A DNA stretch of 64,000 nucleotides from Bog-113 sp963752695 (GTDB lineage Bacteria > Acidobacteriota > Terriglobia > Bryobacterales > Bryobacteraceae), in assembly GCA_963752695.1 (NCBI GenBank), contig CAVVZB010000002.1, forward strand, positions 1,364,001-1,428,000, read 5' to 3'. A model generated the notes under the pieces. It saw nothing but the letters and a program-made list of their open reading frames with translations. It was not told where the DNA came from and ran no database searches. Positions 12,335 through 21,090 of this stretch are shown here, one piece after another. Positions within the stretch are counted from its first letter, which is position 1. Each line of letters starts with the position of its first letter. A program made the position numbers and the translations under genes.

Positions 12335-13254
12335 AGAATCTTCTTTCCCATTGCCGACAAAATCAACTCTACGGCGAGCTTGGCCGTCCGGTTCGTTTCA
12401 TCCATCACTGGATTCACTTCGACCACTTCCATGGACAGCATGCCGCCATGGTCGGCAACCATTTCCATGGCGAGATGCGCCTCGCGGTAGGTCATCCCGC
12501 CCGGGACTGGCGTGCCCACCCCTGGCGCATATTCGGGGTCCATGCAGTCGAGATCGACCGAGAGATGGAAGCCAGCCGTGCCGCGGCAAGCAATCGCCAG
12601 GGCCTCATTCATCACTGCACCCATCCCGCGTTCGTCGATTTCGCGCATGGTGAAGCACGTGACGCCGCAATCTTTCACAATCTGACGCTCTAAAAGATCC
12701 ACGTCGCGAATGCCCAGCAGCACAACGTTGCCCGCGTCGACCTTGGGAGCGAAATCGAGCATCTCGACCAGCTCACGCGGTCCTTTACCCACGAGACAGG
12801 CGAGCGGCATTCCGTGAACATTGCCAGAAGGACTGGTCTCCGGCAGATTCATGTCCGTGTGCGCGTCCACCCAGATGACGCCGATCTTCTTTCCTCGCGC
12901 GCGCAGATGCCGCGCCATGCCGGAAACAGTTCCGACGGCGATGGAGTGGTCGCCACCCAGAACCAGCGGTACGCTGCCGCTAGCCATCGCCTGCTCCACT
13001 TGTTCAGCCAGACGCTGACACGTCGCGGCGATTTGGGGCAGATACTTGGCTTCGGGCGGACCTTCGGGGAAGCTCTCGCGCTGCGCGACGTGGACGTTGC
13101 CGAGATCTGCCACGGCAAATCCCAGCGCCGCCAGACGTCCGTTCAGGTTCGCAACTCGCAACGCCGAAGGACCCATATCGACGCCGCGCCGATCCGACCC
13201 CATGTCGAGCGGCGCGCCGATGATGGCGATCTTGGTAAACCGATTTCCCGCCAT
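12331..13254 (-). CDS. rocF: Arginase
   Basis: Hydrolyses L-arginine to ornithine and urea. All Mn-binding motifs are present: GGDHS at residues 100-104, DAHTD at 130-134 and SVDLDCMDP from 232. The 307-aa length and the N-terminal sequence IAIIGAPLDMGSDRRGVDMGP match bacterial arginases rather than agmatinases, which usually lack this exact start. The stop overlaps the ddl start by four bases, and asnS ends four bases before its start, so the gene sits inside a tightly packed operon. No urease or ornithine aminotransferase lies nearby. Confidence 0.93.
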   Translation of the reverse strand: MAGNRFTKIAIIGAPLDMGSDRRGVDMGPSALRVANLNGRLAALGFAVADLGNVHVAQRESFPEGPPEAKYLPQIAATCQRLAEQVEQAMASGSVPLVLGGDHSIAVGTVSGMARHLRARGKKIGVIWVDAHTDMNLPETSPSGNVHGMPLACLVGKGPRELVEMLDFAPKVDAGNVVLLGIRDVDLLERQIVKDCGVTCFTMREIDERGMGAVMNEALAIACRGTAGFHLSVDLDCMDPEYAPGVGTPVPGGMTYREAHLAMEMVADHGGMLSMEVVEVNPVMDETNRTAKLAVELILSAMGKKIL

Positions 13255-13257
13255 CGA

Positions 13258-14562
13258 TCAGGGACGCAAGCGGTTCAACATGCGCGGGAACGCGATGGTC
13301 TCACGAACATGTTCCAACCCGCAAATCCAGGCCACGCAGCGCTCGATTCCCATGCCGAACCCGCCATGCGGCACGCTGCCGTATTTGCGAAGGTCGATAT
13401 ACCACTCGAAGGCTTCGCGCGGGAGTTGATGCTCTTCAATGCGGCGGAGCAGCAGTTCGGGATCGTGCACGCGCTGACCGCCGCCGATGATTTCGCCGTA
13501 TCCTTCGGGCGCCAGAACATCCACCCCCAAGGCCACTTCCGGGCGGTCCGGATCGGGCTGCATATAGAAAGCTTTGATGGCCGAAGGATAGCGATCCACC
13601 ATGATCGGCTGCTCAAATTGTTGCGTGAGGATGGTTTCATCGCCGCCACCGAAGTCGCCGCCCCATTGAATTTCGCTTCCCTTGTCCTGCAAGATCTGGA
13701 CGGCCTGGTCGTAGCTCAGCCGCGGAAACGGACCCTGCACGGCTTCCAGCTTGGCCACGTCGCGTCCGAGAGTTTTCAATTCCGGACGGCGGTTCTCCAG
13801 TACGCGCCCCACGACGAAGAGGATCATCTCTTCCGCCACGCGCTTCACATCATCAAGCGTGGCGTAAGCCATCTCAGGCTCCACCATCCAGAACTCGGTC
13901 AGATGGCGGCGCGTTTTCGACTTCTCCGCGCGGAACGTCGGTCCGAATGTGTAGACCTTGCCGAACGCCATGGCGGTCGCTTCGTTGTAAAGCTGGCCGG
14001 ATTGCGTAAGATAGGCCTTGTCATCGTCGAAGTAGTTGATCTCGAACAGAGTTGTTGTGCCTTCGCAAGCCGCAGGAGTGAAGATCGGCGTGTCGACGAG
14101 CGTGAAGCCGTGACTGTCGAAGTAATCGCGGACGGCTTTGATAATTTCGTGACGCACGCGGATGATGGCGTGCTGGCGGGACGATCGGAGCCAGAGATGG
14201 CGATGATCCATCAGGAAGTCGACGCCGTGATCTTTGGGCGTGATCGGGTAGGGGTCGGACTCGGGCACGCGTTGCAGCACTTCGACGCTTTCCACGTCCA
14301 TCTCGAAGCCGCCAGGCGCGCGTTGTTCCGCCCGGACCCGCCCGCGCAGGAGCAGCGACGATTCCTGCGTCAGGTTCTTCAGCGTCTCAAAGGTCTGCTC
14401 GTCAACAACACTCTTCACGGCCACGCATTGCATCAGCCCGGAGCCGTCGCGGAGGATGGGAAATACGATCTTGCCGCTCTTGCGGAGATTGTAAAGCCAG
14501 CCGGCGACTTCGACAGTTTCGTTTTCGTGATGCGCGGCGTCGGATATGGAAATTCGGTTCAT
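13258..14562 (-). CDS. asnS: Asparaginyl-tRNA synthetase
   Basis: Class II synthetase charging tRNA-Asn. An OB-fold anticodon-binding domain comes first (VEVAGWLYNLRKSGKIVFPI), then the catalytic core with motif 2 FRAEKSKTRRHLTEFWMVEPE and motif 3 GFGMGIERCVAWI. The open frame reaches 14745, but the ATG at 14562 gives the family start MNRISISDAA and the usual 434 aa. The motif-2 wording and the absence of the GAD insertion domain separate it from AspS. It lies 17 bases behind ispE on the same strand. Confidence 0.94.
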   Translation of the reverse strand: MNRISISDAAHHENETVEVAGWLYNLRKSGKIVFPILRDGSGLMQCVAVKSVVDEQTFETLKNLTQESSLLLRGRVRAEQRAPGGFEMDVESVEVLQRVPESDPYPITPKDHGVDFLMDHRHLWLRSSRQHAIIRVRHEIIKAVRDYFDSHGFTLVDTPIFTPAACEGTTTLFEINYFDDDKAYLTQSGQLYNEATAMAFGKVYTFGPTFRAEKSKTRRHLTEFWMVEPEMAYATLDDVKRVAEEMILFVVGRVLENRRPELKTLGRDVAKLEAVQGPFPRLSYDQAVQILQDKGSEIQWGGDFGGGDETILTQQFEQPIMVDRYPSAIKAFYMQPDPDRPEVALGVDVLAPEGYGEIIGGGQRVHDPELLLRRIEEHQLPREAFEWYIDLRKYGSVPHGGFGMGIERCVAWICGLEHVRETIAFPRMLNRLRP

Positions 14563-14579
14563 TCGAATGCACTTCGAGT

Positions 14580-15461
14580 TTAATACGTAGTCTGCTTGGC
14601 CCATAGCGCTTGATACCGCTTGCGGCCGATCATGGTGAACGGGAAGGTGCGATAACCGGTCAGCAGCGGGCGGGCTCGTAGTACCGCTTCCCTGCTCTCG
14701 AACAGCCCAAAGACGGACGAGCCGCTGCCGGTCATTCGCGCACACACCGCGCCGGCGGCCAATAAGTGTTCGCGGATGGATTGCAACTCCGGATGCCGCT
14801 GGAAGACCGGCCCTTCGAAATCGTTTTGCGCCAAGGATGGATCTTCATTCCAGGCAAACCGCGCAAAGCTGGTGCGCTTTTGATCTTCGTCCAGAACCGA
14901 CGGGCTAGTGCTCAAGGCGCGATAAGCCTCCGCGGTTGACACGTGGATTGGGGGCGCCACGAGCAATCCCGGAAGGCGTGGGAAATCCGGCAATGGATAC
15001 AGCTCCTCGCCGCGGCCAAGACCGATCGCGGTACCGCCGTAAAGGAAGAACGGAACATCGCTGCCCAGGGTTGCGGCTAAGGCGGCCAGACGCTCGGGCG
15101 GAATCTCGGCTCCCATCAACGCGGGCAGGCCAAGCAGAATGGCGGCCCCATCGGACGATCCACCGCCCAGTCCGGCGCCCATTGGAATGCGCTTATCCAA
15201 CACGAAACGGAACTCGCCGCCGCAGCCCAGTTCGCTCGTGACCAGACGCGTAGCGCGGGCGATAAGGTTGTCGGTAATTTCGACATTGCCATCGATGTCG
15301 ATGGAGACGTCCGAAGACGGCCGGTAGCTCACCGCAATCCGATCTGCCAGCGAGATGGTTTGAAACACCGTGCGGATCTCGTGATAGTTGTCCGGTCGCT
15401 GATGCAGGACCCGCAGGTCCAGATTGATTTTGGCCAGCGCGCGCAGGTGGAGCTGGGCCAT
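14580..15461 (-). CDS. ispE: 4-diphosphocytidyl-2-C-methyl-D-erythritol kinase
   Basis: GHMP-family kinase of the non-mevalonate (MEP) isoprenoid pathway. The start AKINLDLRVLHQRPDNYHE is diagnostic. The ATP-binding loop PMGAGLGGGSSDGAA lies near residues 92-106, and the C-terminal ARMTGSGSSVFG closes the GHMP fold. It has 293 aa from the ATG at 15461, which overlaps the apt stop as TGATG; a GTG one codon earlier is also possible. Its position behind apt suggests translational coupling. No other isoprenoid gene is nearby. Confidence 0.94.
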   Translation of the reverse strand: MAQLHLRALAKINLDLRVLHQRPDNYHEIRTVFQTISLADRIAVSYRPSSDVSIDIDGNVEITDNLIARATRLVTSELGCGGEFRFVLDKRIPMGAGLGGGSSDGAAILLGLPALMGAEIPPERLAALAATLGSDVPFFLYGGTAIGLGRGEELYPLPDFPRLPGLLVAPPIHVSTAEAYRALSTSPSVLDEDQKRTSFARFAWNEDPSLAQNDFEGPVFQRHPELQSIREHLLAAGAVCARMTGSGSSVFGLFESREAVLRARPLLTGYRTFPFTMIGRKRYQALWAKQTTY

Positions 15462-15983
15462 CACTTGTCGTACTGCAAGAGCGAGAAGACCTTGTAGCCG
15501 GGAAGCTTTTCGCGCCCGTTGAGGAAAGTCAGCTCAACTACGAATCCAAGACCGGCCACCACTCCGCCCAATTGCTCGACGAGTTGTGCGGCCGCCCGGG
15601 CGGTGCCGCCGGTGGCCAGAAGGTCGTCGATGATCAGTACGCGCGATCCCGGCTTGATGGCGTCGCGATGAATCTGCAGCGAATCGGTGCCGTATTCCAG
15701 TTCGTAGTTCACGCTAACCACTTCCGCGGGCAGCTTCTTCGGTTTCCGCACGGGCACGAAACCGGCGTCCAAAGCGTAGGCCAGCGCGGGAGCGAAGATG
15801 AAGCCGCGAGCTTCTACGCCGATCACGAGATCCGCCGCCAGCATTCGCATAGTGCGAATGAAAGCCATCCAGGCAGCCACGTAAGCCGTTCTTATCTTTC
15901 AGCAGGGTCGTGATGTCGTAGAAAAGAATGCCTGGCTTGGGAAAATCAGGAATCTCGCGGATATAAGTCTTTAGGTCTGCCAT
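15461..15983 (-). pseudogene. apt: Adenine phosphoribosyltransferase, split by a one-base frameshift
   Basis: Salvages adenine to AMP with PRPP. The N-terminal part (from the ATG at 15983) reads as normal Apt through IPDFPKPGILFYDITTLL and DKNGLR. The rest continues one frame away with GVEARGFIFAPALAYAL, the KKLPAE loop and the PRPP motif VLIIDDLLATGGT, to a stop at 15461. The frames join cleanly if one G is removed near 15877-15880, giving LRAAW in place of LRG. Everything else is conserved and the full length would be about 173 aa. The break is therefore either a sequencing error or a very recent mutation. An internal start would lose the first 40 or so residues. Confidence 0.88.
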
Positions 15984-16045
15984 CGGAACCTACCAGAGTA
16001 GCGGACGATGAATCGGCGGAGATTCGTAGTGAAGTGGTGAAGTGT

Positions 16046-16450
16046 CTAGAACTTCTTGACGTCCATCGCGCGGCGTTGCTTTTCGCGCTCGGCGTGTAGG
16101 CGTTCATACTCCGGAACTTGCTCCGGAGTGAGCAGGGCCTTTACCTTGGCATACTGCTCGGCTTGAATGCGCTCCATATCCGGGCGCTGCTTTTCCATGA
16201 GGTCGTGATACTGACCGCGGGTTTCATCGAGCACCGCCGAAAGGCGGGACGTCTGATCATCGGTGAGATGAAGGCGGGACTTCATCTCTTCCAGATGATG
16301 CTTCTTCCACTTCTCGGGAGAAGGCCGGGGCGGTTCGTTGGCCGATACATGGACGTCCGAGTAATAGCGATAGCCGAGGCTGCCGAGAGCGGTTCCGCAA
16401 AGGAACACGACCAGCAAATAAAGAGTGGGAACGCCGAACCGCCGCAGCAT
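16046..16450 (-). CDS. Exported Spy/CpxP-like (LTXXQ) protein
   Basis: A 134-residue protein with one N-terminal membrane segment (residues 7-25, LYLLVVFLCGTALGSLG) followed by a charged, helical periplasmic part. HLTDDQTSRL and LLTPEQVPEY match the LTXXQ pattern of the Spy/CpxP/ZraP group, which are periplasmic chaperones or metal/envelope-stress sensors. Identity to any one of these cannot be fixed. It is the last gene behind an ECF sigma factor and a membrane protein, which suggests it is either the sensor or a target of that module. Confidence 0.65.
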   Translation of the reverse strand: MLRRFGVPTLYLLVVFLCGTALGSLGYRYYSDVHVSANEPPRPSPEKWKKHHLEEMKSRLHLTDDQTSRLSAVLDETRGQYHDLMEKQRPDMERIQAEQYAKVKALLTPEQVPEYERLHAEREKQRRAMDVKKF

Positions 16451-16459
16451 GGGAGAGAC

Positions 16460-16834
16460 TTACTTCACCTCGGAAGGAAGACTCGGGGACGCAGCCGGAA
16501 TGTCGTTGGCCGCCGAGAGCTGGACGGGCTCGTAATAGGACGTGTTCTGCGCCAGATGATGGTTGGCGAGCGTCTCCACCCAAGTTTCGGGATCGGGACG
16601 CGAGGGCGCGAGCGAAACCAGAAGCCCGGCCGCCACGGTCAGAGCCAACGCCGACGCGGCAAAGATGCGCGCGGTTCGATCGATGAAGAAGGAAGCGCGG
16701 CGGCGCGACTCGATGCGCTGCCAAAGCGCGGGCATGAAGTTCGGCCCGGCATCGCCGAATTCAGTGGCTTGCCGATAAGACTGGAACAGTGCATCGAGCG
16801 CCTGCTCATTGCGGTCACCTGGCGGAATCATCAT
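16460..16834 (-). CDS. Single-pass membrane protein, probable anti-sigma factor
   Basis: A 124-residue protein with a cytoplasmic-looking N-terminal 55 residues (helical, ending in ESRRRASFF), one membrane segment near 57-78 (IFAASALALTVAAGLLVSLA) and a short periplasmic tail. It has no zinc-finger HXXXCXXC. The gene overlaps the ECF sigma gene by four bases (ATGA) and is followed nine bases later by the Spy-like gene. Topology and overlap with a sigma factor are typical of anti-sigma factors, and this role is inferred from context only. Confidence 0.5.
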   Translation of the reverse strand: MMIPPGDRNEQALDALFQSYRQATEFGDAGPNFMPALWQRIESRRRASFFIDRTARIFAASALALTVAAGLLVSLAPSRPDPETWVETLANHHLAQNTSYYEPVQLSAANDIPAASPSLPSEVK

Positions 16835-17391
16835 TTCTTCTCTCCCATCGCCTTCAGTACTCTCTGTCGAGCCCGGAACAATCGAACCTTCAGGGCATTC
16901 TCATTGACCCGGTAAACCTGCGAGAGCTCCTTCAACGAAAGCCCTTCGACTTCTTTCATGATCAGCAGGGCCCGATCATCGCCCGAAACCGCGCCCAGAA
17001 GAGTATTTACCTTTTCACGGGCGGCGCTCTTTTCAGCGGCAATCAAACTGGCGGTTTGACCGGCGGCCGCATCGGCGGAGACAATCTGCTGATCGCTCAG
17101 GTCTGCCATGCGGGATTCCGGGCGGCGACGCTGCCGGCGGAGATGATCGTAGCAGGCATTCACTGTCATGCGATACATCCAGGCGTCAAACCCTTCGGGA
17201 CTGCGCAGCTGCGCGAGTGAAAAATAGAGCCTTGTAAACACTTCCTGGCCAACGTCTTCCACGTCCTCGGAACGAGCGACCAGCCGCGCAATGGTGCCCA
17301 GAGTCCGCCGCCGGTACGCAGTGACGATCTGGTTGAAAGCGCTCGAATCTCCGTCGCGGGCACGCTGAATAAGCTCAAATTCGACCAGCAT
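16831..17391 (-). CDS. RNA polymerase ECF sigma factor (first of three)
   Basis: A 186-residue group-IV sigma factor. Region 2 covers roughly residues 18-90 (AFNQIVTAYRRR, then DVEDVGQEVFTRLY and FDAWMYRMTVNACYDHLRR). Region 4 covers roughly 130-180 (LLIMKEVEGLSLKELSQVY, then VRLFRARQRVLKAMG). Regions 1 and 3 are absent, as expected. The ATG at 17391 follows GGGATGA. The next gene overlaps by ATGA and is a likely anti-sigma partner. The divergent neighbour is hsp20, whose promoter lies about 100 bases away. Confidence 0.9.
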   Translation of the reverse strand: MLVEFELIQRARDGDSSAFNQIVTAYRRRTLGTIARLVARSEDVEDVGQEVFTRLYFSLAQLRSPEGFDAWMYRMTVNACYDHLRRQRRRPESRMADLSDQQIVSADAAAGQTASLIAAEKSAAREKVNTLLGAVSGDDRALLIMKEVEGLSLKELSQVYRVNENALKVRLFRARQRVLKAMGEKK

Positions 17392-17489
17392 TCATCCCAG
17401 ACGCCGGCACAAGATTAGGCGTGTGTACAAAACAACAGGTTACACCCGAGTGAAGGGGGAAAAAAGTGTAGAAAAAACCTGCGGACAAC

Positions 17490-17518
17490 TTGACAGCCAA
17501 GCACTCACGTTTTATGCT
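17490..17518 (+). promoter_or_regulatory. Sigma-70-type promoter for hsp20
   Basis: TTGACA (17490-17495, perfect -35) and TATGCT (17513-17518) are separated by exactly 17 bases. They follow an A-rich stretch (17461-17478) that could act as an UP element. Transcription would start near 17525, about 58 bases before the hsp20 ATG. No CIRCE operator is seen. This is the strongest vegetative promoter visible in the window. Confidence 0.65.
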
Positions 17519-17582
17519 CATTACTAGATAAGATCACTTGAAAGTGGTTGAATCTAATCTTCAGCAAAGGAATCTATCAATC

Positions 17583-18050
17583 ATGAGCCTCGTACACGAC
17601 CCTTTCCAACATCTCCGCCTCTTTGAGGACGCCGTCACCCGGATGATGAGCGAGCCCAGAACAGCGCGGCCGTGGTCGCCCGCCGTCGACATCTTTGAGA
17701 ATGAAGACGCCTTGATCCTGAAAGCCGATGTGCCGGATATCGATCCGAAAGAAATCGAGCTTCAAGTGGAGAATCAAACCCTGACCCTGAAAGGCCATCG
17801 CCGTTTCGAACAGCGCCAGGGCGAAAAGGGCGGCTATCACCGCATCGAGCGCAGCTACGGCCAGTTCCTCCGCACCTTCGCCGTGCCCAATACGGTCGAC
17901 ACCGAAAAAGTGCAGGCCGATTATGAAAATGGCGTGCTCACCGTGAAGCTGCCGAAAAAGGAAGCCGCCAAGCCCCGCCAAGTAAAGGTGGCCGTAGGCT
18001 TGGGGAACTCTCAGCAGGTCGCCGGCGCCGCCAGCGCCCAGTCCGCGTAA
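17583..18050 (+). CDS. Small heat-shock protein (Hsp20/alpha-crystallin)
   Basis: ATP-independent holdase that keeps unfolding proteins soluble until ClpB/DnaK or GroEL act on them. The alpha-crystallin domain spans roughly residues 35-140, beginning SPAVDIFENEDALILKADVP and closing with NGVLTVKLPKKE, the conserved GVL-TV-LPK end. The ATG at 17583 is chosen (155 aa) because it follows AAAGGAA; the open frame also offers a TTG at 17538. A consensus promoter lies upstream. A hairpin terminator separates it from clpB, its functional partner in disaggregation. Confidence 0.92.
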   Translation: MSLVHDPFQHLRLFEDAVTRMMSEPRTARPWSPAVDIFENEDALILKADVPDIDPKEIELQVENQTLTLKGHRRFEQRQGEKGGYHRIERSYGQFLRTFAVPNTVDTEKVQADYENGVLTVKLPKKEAAKPRQVKVAVGLGNSQQVAGAASAQSA

Positions 18051-18073
18051 TTAAGCTCAGTTTCGTGTTTGAC

Positions 18074-18102
18074 GGGGCAGGTTCGCCTGCCCCTTATTTT
18101 TT
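18074..18102 (+). terminator. Intrinsic terminator after hsp20
   Basis: GGGGCAGG (18074-18081), a TTCG tetraloop and CCTGCCCC (18086-18093) form a perfect 8-bp stem, followed by TTATTTTTT. It lies 24 bases after the hsp20 stop and ends 20 bases before the clpB ATG. It could end the hsp20 transcript or limit read-through into clpB. Confidence 0.85.
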
Positions 18103-18122
18103 GCACTTCCAAAAGGAACCCC

Positions 18123-20774
18123 ATGTTTCGTTTTGACAAGTTGACCCAGAAAGCGCAAGAGGCACTGCAGCAGGCGCAAGCCATCGCCGAGCGCATCGAA
18201 CACCAGATCGTCCATCCTCTGCACTTATTGCTCTCGCTCGCCAATGAGCGGGAAGGGATCGTGCGCCCGGTGCTCGAAAAGTGCCATGTCCATCCAGACG
18301 ACGTAATCGCGGAAGGCGAGCGCCTGCTGCAGTCCATCCCGCGAGTGCAAACCGGCGGAGCGCAGCCGGGTGGCATGGTGGTTTCGCCCGCGCTCAATCA
18401 GGTATTAGAAGGCGCGTTCAAGGAGTCGGAGCGGTTTAAGGACGAGTTTGTCTCGACCGAGCACTTGCTGCTGGCCATTGCCGACGCCAAGTACGATCCG
18501 GCCGGGACGCTGCTTCAGAAGGCCGGCGCCGACCACGACACCATTCTGAAAGCGCTGGTGGCAGTCCGAGGGAGTCAACGAGTGACCGATCAAAATCCAG
18601 AATCCAAATACCAGGCGTTGGAACGCTATTCCGTCGACCTGACCGAACAAGCGCGTAGCGGCAAGCTCGATCCGGTGATTGGCCGGGACGAAGAAATCCG
18701 CCGCCTCATGCAGGTACTGAGCCGCCGTACCAAGAACAATCCGGTGTTAATCGGCGAACCGGGTGTTGGTAAGACCGCCATCGTGGAAGGCTTGGCCCAG
18801 CGCATTATCAAGGGCGATATCCCGGAGCAACTCAAAGACAAGAAGCTTGTTGCGCTTGACTTAGGATCGATGATCGCCGGCACGAAGTTCCGGGGCGAGT
18901 TCGAAGACCGTCTCAAGGCCGTGTTGAAGGAGATCACCGACTCCCATGGCGAAATCATCTGCTTCATCGATGAGTTGCACACGTTGGTGGGGGCGGGCGG
19001 AGCCGAAGGCGCAATCGACGCGGCTAGCATGTTGAAGCCGGCTCTGGCGCGCGGTGAACTGCGCTGCATCGGCGCAACCACGTTGACGGAATACCGCAAA
19101 TATGTCGAGAAGGACGCCGCGCTCGCGCGCCGTTTCCAAATGGTGTTGGTCGGCGAGCCATCGGTCGATGACGCCATCGCCATTCTGCGAGGACTTAAAG
19201 AGAAGTACGAGATCCACCATGGCGTGCGTATCAAGGACGCGGCGATTGTCGCGGCGGCAACGCTTTCGGACCGCTACATCACCGACCGTTTCTTGCCTGA
19301 CAAGGCGATCGATCTAATCGACGAGTCCGGCGCGGCCCTCCGCATACAGATCGGTAGCATGCCGATCGAGATCGATAACCTGGAGCGGCGCATCGCTCAC
19401 TTCGAAATTGAACGGCAGGCGCTCAGCCGCGAGAAAGACGCCGCCTCCCGGGAACGTTTACGGCATGTTGAGAATGAGCTCGAACGGCTTCGGGGCGAGT
19501 CCGCGCAATTGCAGGAACGCTGGAACCGCGAAAAGTCGGCCATCAATCGCGTCCGCCAACTCAAGGAAGAACAGGAAGGCGTGCGGAACGATTATGAAGC
19601 CGCCAACCGTGTGAACGATTGGAACAGGGCCGCCGAACTTCGTTACGGCCGCATGAGCGAGATCGAGAAACAGCTCGAGGCCGCCACACACGAACTGGAG
19701 TCCATCAAGAGCGGCTCGGCTCTCCTCAAAGAAGAGATTGACGAGGAAGATATCGCCAAGATCGTCGCTAAGTGGACCGGCATACCGGTTTCGAAGATGC
19801 TCGAAGGCGAGATCCAGAAGCTGGTCAACATGGAAGAGCGCCTACATGACCGGGTGATCGGCCAAGGCGCCGCGGTGACCTTCGTCGCGAACTCCATCCG
19901 GCGGAATCGCGCCGGACTTAGCGATCCCAAACGGCCGATCGGCAGCTTCATCTTCCTTGGCCCAACGGGTGTTGGCAAGACCGAGCTGGCGCGAACCCTG
20001 GCCGAGTTCCTCTTCGATGACGAGAAGAGTATGATCCGCGTCGATATGTCCGAGTACATGGAGAAGCATGCCGTGTCGCGGATGATCGGCGCGCCTCCCG
20101 GATATGTCGGCTATGACGAAGGCGGTCAATTGACCGAACATGTACGGCGCCGGCCTTACTCGGTGGTTCTGTTCGATGAGATCGAAAAGGCGCATCCGGA
20201 TGTGTTCCATGCGCTTCTTCAGATCTTAGATGACGGACACCTGACCGACGGACAAGGCCGCGTGGTGAACTTCAAGAACACGGTGATCATCATGACTTCC
20301 AACATCGGTTCCGGCATCATCAAGGAGACCGGTGAGATTGGATTCAGCGTGACGGCGAATCGGGATCATGACGGCTCCAAGAGATTGCTGGACGCTCTGA
20401 AGGCGCACTTCCGCCCGGAGTTCCTCAACCGCGTGGATGACATCGTGGTGTTTAGTCAATTGACTAAAGACGATCTGACGCGGATTGTCGACATACAGCT
20501 ACGCGGGTTGGAGAAGGTACTCGCGGGACGCAAACTTACTCTTGAGTTGACTCCGGCGGCGAAAGCAAAGCTGCTCGACGAAGGTTACGATCCGAATTAC
20601 GGAGCGCGGCCGATGAAGCGGGCGATTCAACGGCTGATCCAGGACCCGCTGGCGTTACGACTGCTCACCGGCGATTTTGTAGCGGGTGATGCCGTGCACG
20701 TCGACGTGGACGAAGCGGGCAAGATGACGTTCACCAAGGTTCCGGTTCCGGTTCCGGAACCAGCTTTGGTGTAA
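18123..20774 (+). CDS. clpB: ClpB disaggregase
   Basis: Hexameric AAA+ chaperone that threads aggregated proteins, acting with DnaK and small Hsps. The Clp N-domain starts at MFRFDKLTQKAQEALQQAQ. The first AAA domain has Walker A GEPGVGKT, and the coiled-coil M-domain runs roughly 405-530. The second AAA domain has GPTGVGKT and DDGHLTDGQGR. The M-domain and the lack of an IGF/L ClpP loop distinguish it from ClpA/ClpC. The ATG at 18123 follows AAAGGAA and gives 883 aa; the frame's first start at 18069 would run through the terminator stem. Confidence 0.97.
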   Translation: MFRFDKLTQKAQEALQQAQAIAERIEHQIVHPLHLLLSLANEREGIVRPVLEKCHVHPDDVIAEGERLLQSIPRVQTGGAQPGGMVVSPALNQVLEGAFKESERFKDEFVSTEHLLLAIADAKYDPAGTLLQKAGADHDTILKALVAVRGSQRVTDQNPESKYQALERYSVDLTEQARSGKLDPVIGRDEEIRRLMQVLSRRTKNNPVLIGEPGVGKTAIVEGLAQRIIKGDIPEQLKDKKLVALDLGSMIAGTKFRGEFEDRLKAVLKEITDSHGEIICFIDELHTLVGAGGAEGAIDAASMLKPALARGELRCIGATTLTEYRKYVEKDAALARRFQMVLVGEPSVDDAIAILRGLKEKYEIHHGVRIKDAAIVAAATLSDRYITDRFLPDKAIDLIDESGAALRIQIGSMPIEIDNLERRIAHFEIERQALSREKDAASRERLRHVENELERLRGESAQLQERWNREKSAINRVRQLKEEQEGVRNDYEAANRVNDWNRAAELRYGRMSEIEKQLEAATHELESIKSGSALLKEEIDEEDIAKIVAKWTGIPVSKMLEGEIQKLVNMEERLHDRVIGQGAAVTFVANSIRRNRAGLSDPKRPIGSFIFLGPTGVGKTELARTLAEFLFDDEKSMIRVDMSEYMEKHAVSRMIGAPPGYVGYDEGGQLTEHVRRRPYSVVLFDEIEKAHPDVFHALLQILDDGHLTDGQGRVVNFKNTVIIMTSNIGSGIIKETGEIGFSVTANRDHDGSKRLLDALKAHFRPEFLNRVDDIVVFSQLTKDDLTRIVDIQLRGLEKVLAGRKLTLELTPAAKAKLLDEGYDPNYGARPMKRAIQRLIQDPLALRLLTGDFVAGDAVHVDVDEAGKMTFTKVPVPVPEPALV

Positions 20775-20793
20775 GTCAGTGCGGTGAGGTAGC

Positions 20794-20818
20794 GGATGCG
20801 GCTAGAAAACCCGCATCC
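20794..20818 (+). terminator. Hairpin after clpB
   Basis: GGATGCGG (20794-20801) and CCGCATCC (20811-20818) form an 8-bp stem with a 9-base loop, 19 bases after the clpB stop. No U-tract follows, so it may be a weak terminator or an RNA-stabilising 3' end. Confidence 0.45.
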
Positions 20819-21090
20819 CATACCCAGCGACCAACCGGATCATGTTCAGGTTCACATCAAGCTTGGTGACGAAACCGGCTTACTCGGTTCGATTATCGAT
20901 CAATATCAGAGCCTGATCCGTCAGGTGGTGCATGTCAGCATCGAGACCGTCCGGGTCGTGAAGGCGTCAACTAACTTCCCAGTAAGCGCCAAGCGTCTCC
21001 CCTCTCGCCTACTCTATAGCACGCCGTCCAGCTTCCCAGGCCGGCTTACCGCTATTTGCGACGGGCCGGATAGCGGACAATCGGGAGTTG
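20819..21090 (+). other. Intergenic stretch without a recognisable gene
   Basis: No protein is recognised between clpB and the methyltransferase gene. A plus-strand frame from 20796 is open for 105 codons, but its sequence matches nothing I know, it begins inside the clpB hairpin and its end overlaps the next gene's start. A minus-strand reading (near 20830-20905) gives AGFVTKLDVNLNMIRLVAGYG after a stop, which may be a chance match to a barrel protein. I see no RNA structure beyond the hairpin. Confidence 0.4.

Noticed and set aside
12814..14583. Plus-strand open frame of 589 codons opposite arginase and asnS
   Set aside because: Mirror of strongly conserved genes; His/Arg-rich, no domain.
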